A stretch of DNA of 64,000 nucleotides from Liolophura sinensis (taxonomy: Eukaryota > Mollusca > Polyplacophora > Chitonida > Chitonidae). Where the stretch lies: NCBI RefSeq assembly GCF_032854445.1, contig NC_088302.1, forward strand, positions 55,532,237 through 55,596,236, written 5' to 3'. This document shows, piece by piece, positions 43,111 to 55,975 of the stretch. A model generated the notes under the pieces. The model worked only from the letters and a program-made list of their open reading frames with translations. It searched no databases and was not told the origin of the DNA. A program made the position numbers and the translations under genes. How positions within the stretch are numbered: position 1 is the stretch's first letter; the number at the start of each line of letters is the position of its first letter.

Positions 43111-45927
43111 AGTTAGCCAAAGCTTTAACAGTTTGAGCCAGTTATGGCCTTGTGTCGATTTGATGCCTTTGTCTGATACTCCAATGCAGCAGCACAACTT
43201 TGGAAACATGCCGTTAAAATTCAGTGAAATTGTACCAGCAAGAAGGGATAAAACAATCTAAGGTTGATAAAATGCAATATTATCAAATATCAGCCTGAAG
43301 AAAAAGCATGCAAATAAAATAAAAAGTTTCTCACTTTTCAAATTTCATGAGAAGACACCTCTAAAGTATAAAAATGGACATGTGAATATCTCTCTCATCA
43401 AATCCACGGTACGTTTAATTAAATGGTTAATCATTAATAAATTACTTTCTTCCTATGGTTATTGCCAGGTCATTGTCTAGAAGCATCCCAAGAAGGAATA
43501 CAGTGATAAAATGCAATTGCCTGCCATATTGGAAATAATTATATGATATGAATGGTGCAATAGATTTTGAGTAAAGTCCATAACAATATCAGGCAGACAC
43601 AAATCACGCCACAAATAGGAACTATTCAGGGTATTATACAGAGAATTGTAGGTAGGTTGGTCATAGGCCTGTTGGCAGAGGTGAATAAAAACTGGAATAC
43701 GCACAGACAATGCGATATATTGTTGTACGAAATGGAATCTCATGAAATCAGAAATTGGATAAAGTGTGGAGCAATCATTTAATTACCATTGGAATGGTCT
43801 GGTTGTTACACTGACAGTGGGCCATAGACTATCTCCAGCGGGGTAGAAATATGGCTGCTCAACATTCTCTGGCTAACCGCTATACGTCCATGGACAATCA
43901 CAGTCAGGAAGACGTTGCCATTATGATGGATGAGCTGTATGCATGTTGTTGTCGTCCCAAGAGCTCTCAAACTTCGTATGAACCTTCTAAGATGTATTCG
44001 GCAGTGGGGATTTTCACAGTTTTTTCATTTTCATGGTGTCTAGTACCAGTGACTGTGATTGCCCCCAAAGACTCCAATCCAGCATGGTGCATGCTTATAC
44101 ATTTAGCTCCCTTCCTCTTTCTTCCGAATAGTTAAGTTGGCTCATTGGAATCCATAGCTTCTAGAAGTTAATATTTGCAATTATGCTGATTTTGTAACTT
44201 TCTTTTTCTTTTTTTTTTGTCTTTGGCATATGTTGATATCAACATTTTGGTTGTGTTTGGGCAAGGATGCATTGATGCCTAGAATGCATAATTTTGTACT
44301 TAGTCTTTATGAGACTGAACATTGCCGACTCTTGAAATATAAACAGACACCCTGTCTTATATTTTGTGGCTTAATCATGTATTTATTTATTTGTTAGCAT
44401 TGTCTGTTGGTTGGTCTGTGTAGTCCGTATGTGGTGCTGACAGATTCTGCAGGAGTCAAAAACCTTAATAATTTCATTCTTGTTTGTTGTGAAGGTTAAC
44501 TGGAAGGCACATTGTTACTCTGGAAGGTTCATTCGATATTCTAGCAATTATATTATTGTTTGTGTCTGTATAATGATTGTGGAAAACGGCCAATCATTAT
44601 AGATCAAAGGGATTTTGTTCCTCGTAATTGAAGTAAGTAGACATGATCTTTTGTCAGCACCTGGATTTAGTTTTGCATCACCTTGGTTACATAATATTAT
44701 CATTAATTGGACAAATTTGTTAGGAATCTTCGCAAGGTCAAGGCCAAGAGGCAAAGTCCTTTGATTTATATATTACAGGATTCTAAGAGTGGAGGTGATT
44801 CTTCTTTAGGAAGAGAAGTGTTGTCCTTTTTGGGCTGATGAGGCTTTCTATGGTGGGGGTAAAGTGGGTTGTGTCCTGATCGGTGAGTGACGGCGAACTT
44901 GAGCTTCCTGCAGTTCTATGGTGTCTCTAGAGGAGGGAGAGTATATTTAGTAACCAATCAGGCGAGAGAAAGGTTCACCCAATCCAATCACGGTCATTGA
45001 TCTTTTCATGTCTCAATCAGAGGAAATTGATTGTGTGGAATTTCACTCCTCATTCATGGTGGACTGGTGTGCTGATTGCTGGGTGTTCTGGTGCAGCACT
45101 TCGTGGGCACGGCCACAAAATACAAGTTGGTAATCAGGTTGCTGTCCAGTAGTCAGGTAATTACATGAAGATTAAAGGCTTTTTTGCTGGTCTCTCAGAA
45201 TCGTATCAAGCCTCAGATATGATATTGGAAGGAAAGGAAATGCGTTTAATGTGAGCCACACTTTTCTCTGGTCGCAAGCTCAGTGGCCATAATTCTCTGC
45301 TCTGATTTTTCCTTGCTGCAGGGTATCGACAATCTTATTCTTGCTGCATCAGTGGCGATTTGATCCTTAGATGCTGGCATAATTGTCTGTAAAAAGCATA
45401 CCTTGTTACATAATTTGGTGGTGGTATTGATGGGAAGGATCAGAAGGATTCCTATGTGCATTGGCACTAATAGAAACCAGCATGGGTTCCCGTTCTGCCG
45501 ATGTGCTCCGCTATTTTTGTATTGATTAGGCTTAGCTTTCTTTCACTACAAAACTGGCCACCATTTTTTAATGTGCATGATGAGAGCTTTGAATAAGAAA
45601 AAAAATAACATTGGGATAGGCAATCATATTGAAAAGGTTATGGCCAACAGTGATGAATGGATGTTGGGTGGTAAGGAGCTAATTTTAGTACAGCGTTGGC
45701 AAAGTAAAAACGTCTGCAGGCTGGTTTAACGACATTTATTTGTCACAGACTTTGCATGTCTTTGCCTTGTGAAAAAGACTTGAAAGAGAATAAGATACAT
45801 ATAGATATGTAAGTTGCTACAGGTGAATCTGTGGCCATGACATAGAAGGACTAACTGTATTCCATGTGGCATTGAAATGTAATGCTGGACACAAGTACAG
45901 TAAATATGTGTGTCTGTGTATAGAACA
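43111..45927. other. Unique DNA, possible regulatory segments
   Basis: Unique sequence. GC-richer, motif-dense patches lie at 43,480-44,000 and 44,800-45,120 (ACCAATCAGGCGAG, CCAATCACGGTCATTGATC). The first overlaps the ORF at 43,851. Apart from that candidate, no gene is seen. Confidence 0.4.
43851..44135 (+). CDS. Small unassigned ORF, low confidence
   Basis: A 94-codon non-repetitive ORF begins GAAATATGG (purine at -3, G at +4) and encodes MAAQHSLANRYTSMDNHSQE, followed by an acidic stretch, a CCCRPK cluster and a hydrophobic C-terminal third. There is no recognised domain. The first half has protein-like composition, but a 94-codon ORF is within chance range in 64 kb. It could be a first exon, a lone small protein or nothing. 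Confidence 0.15.
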   Translation: MAAQHSLANRYTSMDNHSQEDVAIMMDELYACCCRPKSSQTSYEPSKMYSAVGIFTVFSFSWCLVPVTVIAPKDSNPAWCMLIHLAPFLFLPNS

Positions 45928-46350
45928 AGGAGTGATTGTGTTCAGAGATGATGGCTTTTATTCAGGGAGGATAATTGTATTCTGGGAGGAATGGTTGTAT
46001 TGAGAGATGATGCTTGTATTCAGGGAGGAATGATTGTGTTCAGGGAGGAATGATTGTGTTCAGCGAGGAATGATTGTGTTCAGGGAAGAGTGATTATATT
46101 CAGGAAGGATGTTTGTATTCAGGCAGAAATAACTGTATTCAGGAAGAAATGATTTGTATTCAGAGAAGAAGGCTTTTATTCATGGATTTATGGAGGATGG
46201 TTGTATTTAGGGAGGAATAATTCTGTACATGGATGATGATTGTTCATGAAGAATGATTGAATTCAGAGAGGAATTGTTGTAATAAGGGAGGAATTATTAT
46301 ATTCAGGAAGGGATGATTGATTGTATTTAGAGAGGATGATTGTATTCAGA
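45928..46350. repeat. Degenerate ~20-bp repeat, ~20 copies
   Basis: Units of GATTGTRTTCAGGGAGGAAT recur with frequent substitutions and 1-3-bp indels. The central units (46,020-46,080) are most alike and decay outward, the usual pattern of an ageing minisatellite. Confidence 0.85.
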
Positions 46351-48680
46351 GTAATTGTGGAAGGATTGGTTGTATGTCTATGATGGCTATGCCTGTCAGC
46401 CGTGACAGGTGTGTAATGCACATACTTATATAATGAGTGGTTTTGCATTTGTGGGATAAACATCATACAGTGTGTAAGTGGATAAAGCTTAATATTCTGT
46501 GAGCCTGTGTGTATTAGTAGGATTGGCTGTGGAGGGGAGATGACAGGCCATAAACTTGTTACATAATGATAACATATCAAACTGCTTAATTAGCAAGTAT
46601 ACACTGTTGCTGATGATATGCGCGCGTGTGTGTGTTTTGAAAACAAAACTATTAGACAGGGCAGGCCAGCCAGCATTCCCTTGGGCAAGTTGTGTACTGC
46701 CACTAAACTGACCATAAATTATGAGGTACATAGAAAGCCTTTTATTGCTAAAATTACCTCATTGATTTCCTGTTACATGTAATTAGCTAAATTGAGGGTT
46801 TTCCCCTCCCTATGATGGCATGGTAAAGGGCTGGGTTGTCCAGCTTCTACCTATCTGAGCAAGCTTACATGATATTGACCCCAGCTCCAATAGTGTAGGC
46901 CTTTCTGGAATCTCTAGAAGCTGGTAGGTAGCCATGTAACCTGGATATTGATCCTAGTGGCTGGCTCCGGCACAGCACTGGGTGAATTTCACATTAAAGT
47001 AGTGTCTGCCAATCCAAGGAACGCTCTCCACAAAAGTAAAATGACAAATAATGGAAAAAGGGGAGACATTACTGAGTGTTTTGCAGCTTTACAACGTTTC
47101 CAGGCTCGAGCAAGCGTCAGACTGGAGGCGCGCGCACTTTTCGAACCGGTTTAAAAAGAGGAGAGATTGGTGTAATATGCAGTGAGGGTAACTCTGTTGG
47201 GAGCTGGGCAAACTACAAGGTGATTCTAGGGATGAATCGATTTTGAAAAGCTATTACAGATTTGGTGAGGCAGTAGAAATCCCTCGTGATAAACTGATGA
47301 ATAGAAATCCAACGGTTCACAGTAGAATGGCGACAGAATAGAAGAAAAATGGGCAAGGGTGTTTAACCATGCCCACCAAGAGAGACCTCTCTGGTTTTGC
47401 TATTTATTCTCTGCTGCTCTCTATTGGGTGCAACCTCAAGGGGAACGTTAGAAACTAAAAGAATTACGGCCTATGGCGGATCGCGTGATAGGAGAAATAT
47501 GCAAGGGGCATAAGGCAATTACAGAATGGATCATGACAGCTGAATATGAATCCCAAAATGTTGTCTTTGGAGTCGTATTGAAGATTACCAAAGCACTATC
47601 CACTGAAACCTTGCTTATTAACTATATATTGGGAGTTAGGATACTACAGTGTATGAATTATGGCTGCTGTTGCCTTGAAAAGAGATGAACCAAAGCTCGG
47701 GCCTATGTTTTCCTGCTCATCGGTTCCCTGTTTTACATCCCACAAATAAGCCTATGGTTGTCTGGATCCTAAACCCGTCTGATCTGGTCATCATTTTAAA
47801 TGGGATATGCTTCCTGCCCTGTAATCTTATCGACAATATCATCCAGTGCTTTAGATAAATCATAGTCTAGATATGTATGTGAACTTCATTGATGGACTCC
47901 CTGGGCCAGCCAGGCCAGCCAGTGCTGAAGTGTGTTGACTGTCTATACTCTCTGCTCCTGATACATTTACCATTTGTCTTGCATATGTATGAACGTATTT
48001 TATTTTTCCAATGCCTATCGACATTCAGCAGAATTCCCAGTGGCCTATAAATAAAGTGTTGTTTAACTTGGTTTTTGACATACAGGTTAATGGTTTTTCT
48101 GTTCCATTTCTAACTTGTGCTAGATCTCTGTCCATTGCTGTGTATATGCATATACATATACAAGTTTTCAGATCTGCTGTAGGCTGGTTTCCAAGTGATT
48201 GATCCCTTATATGCAGTACAAGCTTTAAACTGAGAACTATCTGTTAAACTGCGTTTACAATGACAGACCAGTACAATCTGTCTCTGGCTCAGATTGCTGT
48301 GGTACCTGTATATGTACTGTTTTGAGAGAATTCGTACAAAATCATATTTGTCAAAATGTGGAAATAGAATGCATTGCTTTATCAGATGCTACATGTAGTT
48401 ACTTGTGTGTATAGTAAGCTAAACTCTTAAGATAAAAAGTATTTATTATGTGGATCGGTTTTAATAAATCATTAGGTGTGTGGAAGAAGAAGTTGACAAG
48501 TAAGACAGGCACACAGTGAAGCATGGATGAGAGATGAGCAAAGGCCAGGAGTCTGTGTGTGCCTCAGGGTCTGTGGGAATAGCTAATAGCCTGTCACTCA
48601 TGTTAGTTGTTAACTACTGTTGCTGTTTTAAATTATGAATTCCCAACAATGTATGACAATGTTTTAAAGCCAGCTTAAGC
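46351..48680. other. Unique DNA, GC-richer 46.9-47.7 kb
   Basis: The segment 46,930-47,690 is GC-richer and CpG-containing (GGAGGCGCGCGCACTTTTCG, GGCGGATCGCGTGATAGG). It holds two ORFs of 68 and 71 codons (46,948 and 47,473) without recognised domains. It is a candidate conserved or regulatory region, judged on composition only. Confidence 0.35.
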
Positions 48681-48689
48681 GGAGAGGGT

Positions 48690-48910
48690 CATGGCCATGT
48701 GGTTAAGATGCTTGTCTCTCAATCATTAGGACATGAGACACAGATTCAGTCATGACATTAGACGAGAAATTTGTGCATTGCTCTCAACTTCCGTATAGAG
48801 GGCTTTGGTGACAAGCGGTGGACGACACTCCTGTGACCGTTTATTGATCATCTGATCGTCCACCAGTGTTGTGTGCATATCTGTATGTTGCACATAATGT
48901 TAAAATTCAT
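48690..48910 (+). mobile_element. Different tRNA-headed SINE-like element
   Basis: GGTCATGGCCATGTGGTTAAGATGCTTG has a good A-box (TGGTTAAGATG). CAGATTCAGTCATG about 45 bp on is a weak B-box. The following ~150 bp (GGTGGACGACACTCC, ATCGTCCACCAG) is unlike the other SINE. No second copy was noticed here. Confidence 0.5.
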
Positions 48911-49240
48911 TTAATAGTAGACTTTACAAAAGGTCAGTTTATCTGAGAAAGTCTGGTTTCCATCAAGCATATAATTAAACGTCCTTGTGAATATGGCAAC
49001 CAGCAATCAACTAAATAAAGTCAGCCATAGTGACCAGTGTGCTTGTGTTGACATTTTTTGTGCATAACAGGATGTTGTGTACAAGTTGGAATCAAATTCC
49101 AAGTCTTAATTGGCTGGTTATGGTAGAAACCACTGTGTGACTGCGTCATCAGTAATGGGCAGAAGTTCTCCTATCAGCTGAAGAATTTGGGCCTCATACA
49201 CAAAACAGATAACATTTTATCTACATAATACTCTTGAGGG
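48911..49240. other. Unique spacer
   Basis: Unique AT-rich DNA before the 81-bp array. Nothing recognised. Confidence 0.55.
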
Positions 49241-49902
49241 CCTCTGTGAGTACACTGTACTTGATAGAGAGAAATCTTCGGTGTCACTAGTGTCCTCCAA
49301 CCTTACAACAGATTAGCGTGAGTACACTGTACTTGATAGAGGGAAATCTCCAGTGTTGCTAGTGTCCTCCAACCTTACAACAGACTAGCAGCTGTGCTGT
49401 GAGTACACTGTACTTGATAGAGGGAAATCTCCAGTGTCGCTAGTGTCCTCCAACCTTACAACAGACTAGCAGCTGTGCTGTGAGTACACTGTACTTGATA
49501 AAGGGAAATCTCCAGTGTCGCTAGTGTCCTCCAACCTTACAACAGACTAGCAGCTTTGCTGTGAGTACACTGTACTTGATAAAGGGAAATCTCCAGTGTT
49601 GCTAGTGTCCTCCAACCTTACAACAGACTAGCAGCTGTGCTGTGAGTACACTGTACTTGATAGAGGGAAATCTCCAGTGTCACTAGTGTCCTCCAACCTT
49701 ACAACAGACTAGCAGCTGTGCTGTGAGTACACTGTACTTGATAGAGGGAAATCTCCAGTGTCGTTAGTGTCCTCCAACCTTACAACAGACTAGCAGCTGT
49801 GCTGTGAGTACACTGTACTTGATAGAGGGAAATCTCCAGTGTTGCTAGTGTCCTCCAACCTTACAACAGACTAGCAGCTTTGCTGTGAGTACACTGTACT
49901 TG
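49241..49902. repeat. 81-bp minisatellite, ~8 copies
   Basis: The unit is CTGTGAGTACACTGTACTTG, ATAGAGGGAAATCTCCAGTG, TYGCTAGTGTCCTCCAACC, TTACAACAGACTAGCAGCTG. GAGTACACTG is at 49,248, 49,320, 49,401 and 49,482, so the first unit is 72 bp and later ones 81 bp. The copies are almost identical. Each contains CT|GTGAGT, a splice-donor-like hexamer. Confidence 0.96.
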
Positions 49903-52122
49903 AGATCTACATCAAACTTCAATCAAATGATGTCCATTCAGCACTTTAGTCATTGATTTGGTCTATTTTGGGTGAATTTCTCAGCTAAGTTTTGTGGCCA
50001 TTCTGCTGGAAGAATGTGTCTATTTTTCTTCATCAGTTTAGTCTTCAAAGACAATATGTCAGATTGTTCACAAGACTTCAAGTCGGTATAATGATTGAAA
50101 TTAGAAGGGGTATGTGCCAAAGTGAGTCTTTTTGTAACCCTACCTTTCAAGGCCGTCTACATTTATGAAATCTCTTTTGAAGGAACTATTGCACAGTCTT
50201 AGAAGAGCTTGTTGGACATATTACCATGTAAGCAGACCCATGAGGGCAGCGGCATGGCTGGGTCAAGGTGACTTGATCCACTCTTACATAACATCGGAGG
50301 AGGAGAGATACTTATGACAGACTCAAGTGAGTCATGGCTGCCAATTTTAATGAATTGGGGTTTAATTGGTTCCAGACTAAGTGAACTTGTATTGTTCAGA
50401 TATCGTGCGGTATGACTGTGTTTATTGATGTGTTTGAAAGCGAGTGAGTGACATACCTGGTGTTTGTACTGGGACGGCTGCTATTGAGCATGAAAATCAC
50501 ATTACAAAATAAAATGAATAATATTTGGTCAGCCAGGGCTGGAAGGATCCAAGTGGCCTGGATTGTGCTCCTCTGAGGTGTTACCTTTGTGACACTGGTC
50601 AGTGTACAGCAAGCTGGGATAATGAGTGGCCATATCATTTGACAGTTCCTGGTAATTGGAAACATTGGACTGCTGGTGAAGGCCTGTCAGGGAGAGACAG
50701 CTACCCTCACAGCTCAGGAATCAGGGGCACAGATAGAGGATAAGACAAGGACTGGATAATGCTGGAACAGTCTCCTTATGTATTGTTGCCAGCTAGGAGC
50801 TGTGGACTGTTTAGATGGCCCTGTGAAGTCATCACTTCAGCTTGTCCAGTCCAGCCTCTGGGATGACTAGTGTCAGGCTGGACAGTTCGGCTGATTTGTG
50901 GCCAGTCATAGGTGTGCAAATTGGACCCTCGCAGGCTCTTGGCGCCCTTACCAACATGAAAGCAGTCCTGGGTGTAAATGGGTTCACAAGAGCGCCATAA
51001 CCAACAGTTGAGGCTCGTCTTTTTTTTTCTTTGCATGGTACCCTAATGAACAATAGAGTAGCTCATCATGCAAGCCTTCCTATCCAAGGGACACCTTAGG
51101 AACTGTTGCGGATGACTCATTCGTTAGCTGTATAATAAAGCTTGATTACTCTCTAGTGTCTCTCAGAAATCCATTACAGGTCGGATGTAATAGTTGTAAA
51201 CACACATGCTGTAATAGCATATTTGTATCATGCTGATATGCACTAAGCCCATGTGTCTTTCTAGTTATAATTGTTGATTGCCCCATTTCTTTTATTTATT
51301 TTATGTTCCATGTTCGTTTTCATTGTGAACAAACTAGACTCTCTGGAGTACTTTTTCTTGCAAAAACCCATTAAGCATATTGGGATTCAAAACACGAAAG
51401 TTTTTAACAAACCCATAAGTTCATCGGAGTTGGAGTAGATTTGGTGAGATAACAGAGGAAGTGGTTAGAGCAGTGGATGAACGCTGAGCCCATCCGGTGC
51501 ATTTGTATGGCAGTGTGCAGCATTGCCGATCAGATCACCATTATACCCTCTTATTATGATTAATTATGCAAAAATGATTAAATACAGCCTTCAAAGTGTT
51601 ATATGTTACTTCATACAGAATTACGTCATCAGTGGCAGGTTTTTGCTTACAGGTACCACTAAGCTTATTTTGCGATGCTACTGCTCTGACATGCCATCAC
51701 AATACCCATCTGTCTGCATTAGCTAGATTGAAGTATCAGGAATACAAATTAATTTACTTTAAAAAACGAAATTTGTTGTGAGGGCATGATCAGTGGCAAC
51801 TGTAGGGTTTATCAAGTCTGAATGCGTGACGACATAGACATTTGCTGAGATTTGGCAGCAGCTGTGAATTTGCACTTGTTTTCCACTCTTCCTGTTTTTA
51901 AACAAGAAATATTTCATTTACATGACTTGTTATATGGCTTGATTGTTAACATTAGGATTTTGCTTTTATTTTCTGGGGCAGATGAACAGACTCATGTAGT
52001 TTTGGAGAGCCAAATTGAGGCATTTTATCACATGAAAGTAAAACATGTTCAAAAAACAGCCTCAGTCAGTTACCAAGACACATGATTTGCAAGAGCTCTC
52101 AAGTCAACTAAAAATACACATC
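49903..52122. other. Unique DNA, no gene seen
   Basis: Unique sequence with a GC-richer part at 50,500-51,030. Overlapping short ORFs on both strands (66-89 codons) have no recognised domain, and overlap on both strands argues against coding. Confidence 0.45.
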
Positions 52123-52245
52123 TGATCGGACACTGAGATGCTTTGATCAGGACACTGCAGGGCGCTTCAGGACACTGTGAGATGCTTCAGGACACTGTAA
52201 ATGCTTCAGGAGACTGGGGTACTTTGATCAGGACACTGTGAAAAT
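52123..52245. repeat. Degenerate ~21-bp repeat, ~6 copies
   Basis: Units of GATGCTTYRGGACACTGTGA recur with length changes, including two TTTGATCAGGACACTG versions. A short, old array. Confidence 0.8.
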
Positions 52246-52289
52246 GTTTTCTGGGTGCAGCGTGTAACAAGGTGAACATTATATAGCCT

Positions 52290-52360
52290 TTATGTAACAC
52301 CGGACTGGGAGGTGAAACTGGCATGAGGACACTTCAACCACTAGGCCATCACAGTGTGTA
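52290..52360 (-). mobile_element. Possible tRNA-like SINE head
   Basis: On the minus strand TGATGGCCTAGTGGTTGAAG resembles a tRNA A-box region. The B-box equivalent (CCAGTTTCACCTCCC) is poor. Probably a decayed SINE head; it may be chance. Confidence 0.3.
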
Positions 52361-55300
52361 GATACATGTATGCTGTGTCATAGCTCAATGGATGAATTTT
52401 TGTCAGCTTGGAATTTGGGCAGGCTAAAAGAGATGTTGGATCATCTGTATTGAGATGCTGGTGAACATCAGTGGGCTTTACACATGTACATTACACATCC
52501 AGTGCTCTAGATTCGCACCTCACAGAAAACCTGGCTGATATAGATGAATGGCGCCTATGTAATTACAACTACTGCAGTGCCTTTGAGGAACGAAGTGACC
52601 AGGTTGGGAAAAAATTATGTTTGTTTAAAGAAGGCAATGTGGATGCTTTGAGGGTGTAAACTGGGGTAAAGAAAAGCATTGATCGTTCTAACATCGTTCA
52701 TTTGCCATTGTTCATTGGCTGCTAACTGGGCTTTGACGTTATTGGAATAAAATCAGAATTCTTGTCACTATCTTGGCCTGATTGATTACTTGCATTTTTA
52801 GCCCACATGTAGAAAAGCGGCTCCAACTTGTTAATTAATGCATATTTGAGTGGAAACAAAAAGTAATTTCTGCTCTATGAGCTAAGTAGAATGGGAGTGT
52901 TATTTTCCCTGGGGAATCACTGAGGAGAAACATTCAGTTCTCCTAAAGTTATAAGTTTTCCACATTTTTTGTTGGCTGAACTTAATAGCCAGTTAATAAA
53001 CTAAATAATAGATAGCCATGAGCACCCATTGCATCTGATTGATTTAAATGTCTTTCGGTTTTTATTTAGATATGTCAAAACCTAGAAGCAATGAAGTCTT
53101 CAATTACAGCTACATTTTGATATTTTATGCTGTGTTGTCAGAAATTACTTGGATTAATCGAGTGTAATATTGATGAACTTTGATAATTGTTCCTATAACT
53201 TTAAAACAATAGGACTCTTCCCTTTTTGATCTTCATCCAAGTAAATTGAAGTTCAATTAAATTAAAATGCCAGTTAATATTTCTTTGTAATGTCATTCAT
53301 GCATACATTAGAAGGGTGAGGACTGGGAAAGCTGCACACAGCTGCATGTTTTTTGGCCTGTTTTACACCTCACTAAAACAGCAGTATTTATTAGTGTTTT
53401 TTGTTTTTTTATATTTTTTTGTCCAACCAATTTGCAAATATAAATTGTGGAATTGGTATGAATGCATTCATGTTGTGACCATGGAAAAAAAGAAATCAGG
53501 AAATGACAAAAAACGTTATGTTTCTCACAAGCAGAGACATCTGGTGGGCAAGGGAAACTACTCTGCAGGGAAACCATGAAACTTCCCCACATTTCATTAT
53601 CTTGTAAAGCTGGCACAAAGATGGGATGGATAAGTTTTCAGTTAACATGTTTGTTTCTTGTATATCTGAGACAACCAGGAAAAGAAAGCAGATGATCTGC
53701 TTTCACTGAATTGTCTTTGCGGTGTGGAAAGATTTGATTAATATTGCAGTTTATAATGATATATATCTCTTATTCTAATTTCCTCAGTATACACATCACT
53801 AGGTGTTATAATTATAGATTATTGCTTAAAGACAAGTAGTTATCTGAAGGCAAGTGCTACTTAGAATCATTTCCTGATAAATTTTTAGTGTACATTAGCA
53901 GTGCTTTTGTGTTGCATACACCATGCTGTGGTGAGGGCTATTGAGGATATGCCAGATGCCAGACTGTCTCTTATAGGTTAATGACTGTTAAATATTGTGT
54001 ACAACCTACAGAACATTAAACAATGACAGTGTTAGCCTGCAGACTAAGTGCGTCCCATGTGACCCTTTCATGACGGCTAACCAGTACTTATAAACATACG
54101 TCTATTTGTTGTAAAAGTAATTAGTTCTCTGAAATAGATCCAAGTTATTATAATCCTTAATGTGAACATAAAGTCTGCCTCTAGATATACATTAAAAAAT
54201 TATATAAAATATGTAATAAATTCTATAAAGTTTTGAAAGCCAAAAATATGAAGCTCAGCTTTGGGTATATGGCACTGATGGACAATTCACTCTGGAGCCA
54301 TGTTGTAGAAGCCCTTATGAATCAATAGAGCTGAAGGCGTCAAGTGATAATTGGCTGTCACGTCAAAAAACCTATTAGCTCTCGATTGTCAGTGTGGTTT
54401 CTTATAGTGGACAGATAGTTATAGACAGATACAAGTATGGGTGCAATAAATTGCATTTTGCGCTTAGTTTAAGTGTTAAACTGATGCATTTTGTATCACA
54501 CATATACAAGCAGAGAACTGAGAATGGCTGCCCATGTCACAAGGCGTACATGTTGGGCAGGATACTGCAGTAACTTGTCTGGGTGAACTGGCAGGAAAAC
54601 CACCGAGGGAGAGCCATTGCTTGAAGAAAAATATTGTGGTTGCATTGTGTTTCCTTAGCAAAGTCAGATTTATTACGAAAATATCTTCTTAAAATCTGAA
54701 TGAAAGGATCTCTAATCAATCAGAAAGTCCTGCTATATTTGGTAAATTCCCTGAAGTCGGTACAACCAGCTGGGCCAAATGCTTAGATGCATGCAGGAGA
54801 AGGACAAGCAGGGCCGCTAAAACACAATGCTTGTGTCCATAAACATCGCCTTGACTGAGCACCACAGTGAAAGAAACACTGGCCCTTTGAACATGGAGCA
54901 GAGCTGATACTCTTTGGTTGGATATCAGGCGTTCTTGTTTGTATTTTCTCATTGTCACATTGTTTAATACTGATGGTACAGGAGAGCTGCTAGGCTTTGT
55001 GACGTCAATCTAGATAGCTATAACGTGGCAAAATGGTGTCACCAAATGAGTGGCTTGTTTTGTTGATAAGCGGTGTAAAATTTTAATACATTTTTAGAAC
55101 ATTCCGAAGTACTACTTTATTAATTAATTTAGCCTTAGTGGCCAACTTTATGTTCACTTTAATGAATTAATTGCCCTGACTAAACAAGTGCAAATTTTGA
55201 ATAACTGTGACATTCCGTGTCTAAGATTTGGTGATGTCATGTATTCCCACCCCTTGGTAAGTGGAGGATGTATATTGCAAGATAGCCAGGAGGCCAATGT

Positions 55301-55800
55301 GTAAAACTTGACCAACCGAATGAGAGAATGACAGACTGGCTGACTGACACAATGATCAACTTACAGAGTGCTTAGTAGCAACTAAAATAGTTAGACGGAT
55401 GTTTTAATGACTCTAATGTGAGTGTTCATTGCAACATTTCTTAGAAGCATAGTGGGATTTAATAAATTTGCTGTCAATAAGGCATTACATGCAAGTACAT
55501 TAATTAAAATTAGTTCACTAATTACAATTGTTAAGGATTTATTTGTATTTTGACAACAAGTAAGACATATTGGTTAAGTTTTATGTAGCTTACTTGTCAA
55601 GTTTGTCTTCATGCAAAGCCTCAGTCCATTTGGTTTCATCGTGTTGCATTTATTTTTTTTTTCTTGTGGAGCTATGCCTCCACTTACAAACTTTTCACTT
55701 TGTGAAATGGCAGTCAGTTTTGTGGGTGGAGGAAACAGCAGTCCTGGGGGGAAATCACTGACCTTTCATCAGAAATGTTTTTGATAGTCTCCATTTAAAA
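52361..55800. other. Unique AT-rich DNA
   Basis: Unique sequence with no recognised element. The ORF at 52,471 (62 codons) and the minus-strand ORFs at 53,308 and 54,716 have no recognised domain. Confidence 0.45.
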
Positions 55801-55975
55801 TATTGACGAAAGTAACAGTCCCATGAGGGACATTTTGGCCTTGTATCATCACCTAGGCCTCACAAAACATAATTGAGGGGAACCTAAATGTTCCTTGTCG
55901 AAAGCGGGTATTGAACTCGCAGCCTCATGGTTGTGACTCAGAGTTATGCCAGTGAACCACATACCTGGCCCAAGT
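55800..55975 (-). mobile_element. tRNA-headed SINE-like element
   Basis: On the minus strand GGTATGTGGTTCACTGGCAT gives an A-box and GCGAGTTCAATACCCGC a good B-box at tRNA-like spacing, followed by GAACATTTAGGTTCCCCTC. No full cloverleaf, so it is a SINE head rather than a tRNA gene. Its end is approximate. Confidence 0.5.

Noticed and set aside
47473-47688. 71-codon ORF starting MADRVIGE as a gene
   Set aside because: Protein-like composition, but no domain, splice site or homologue recognised; noted only as part of a GC-richer block.
55895-55972. Functional tRNA gene on the minus strand
   Set aside because: A- and B-box-like motifs are present, but I could not pair acceptor and anticodon stems; better explained as a SINE head.
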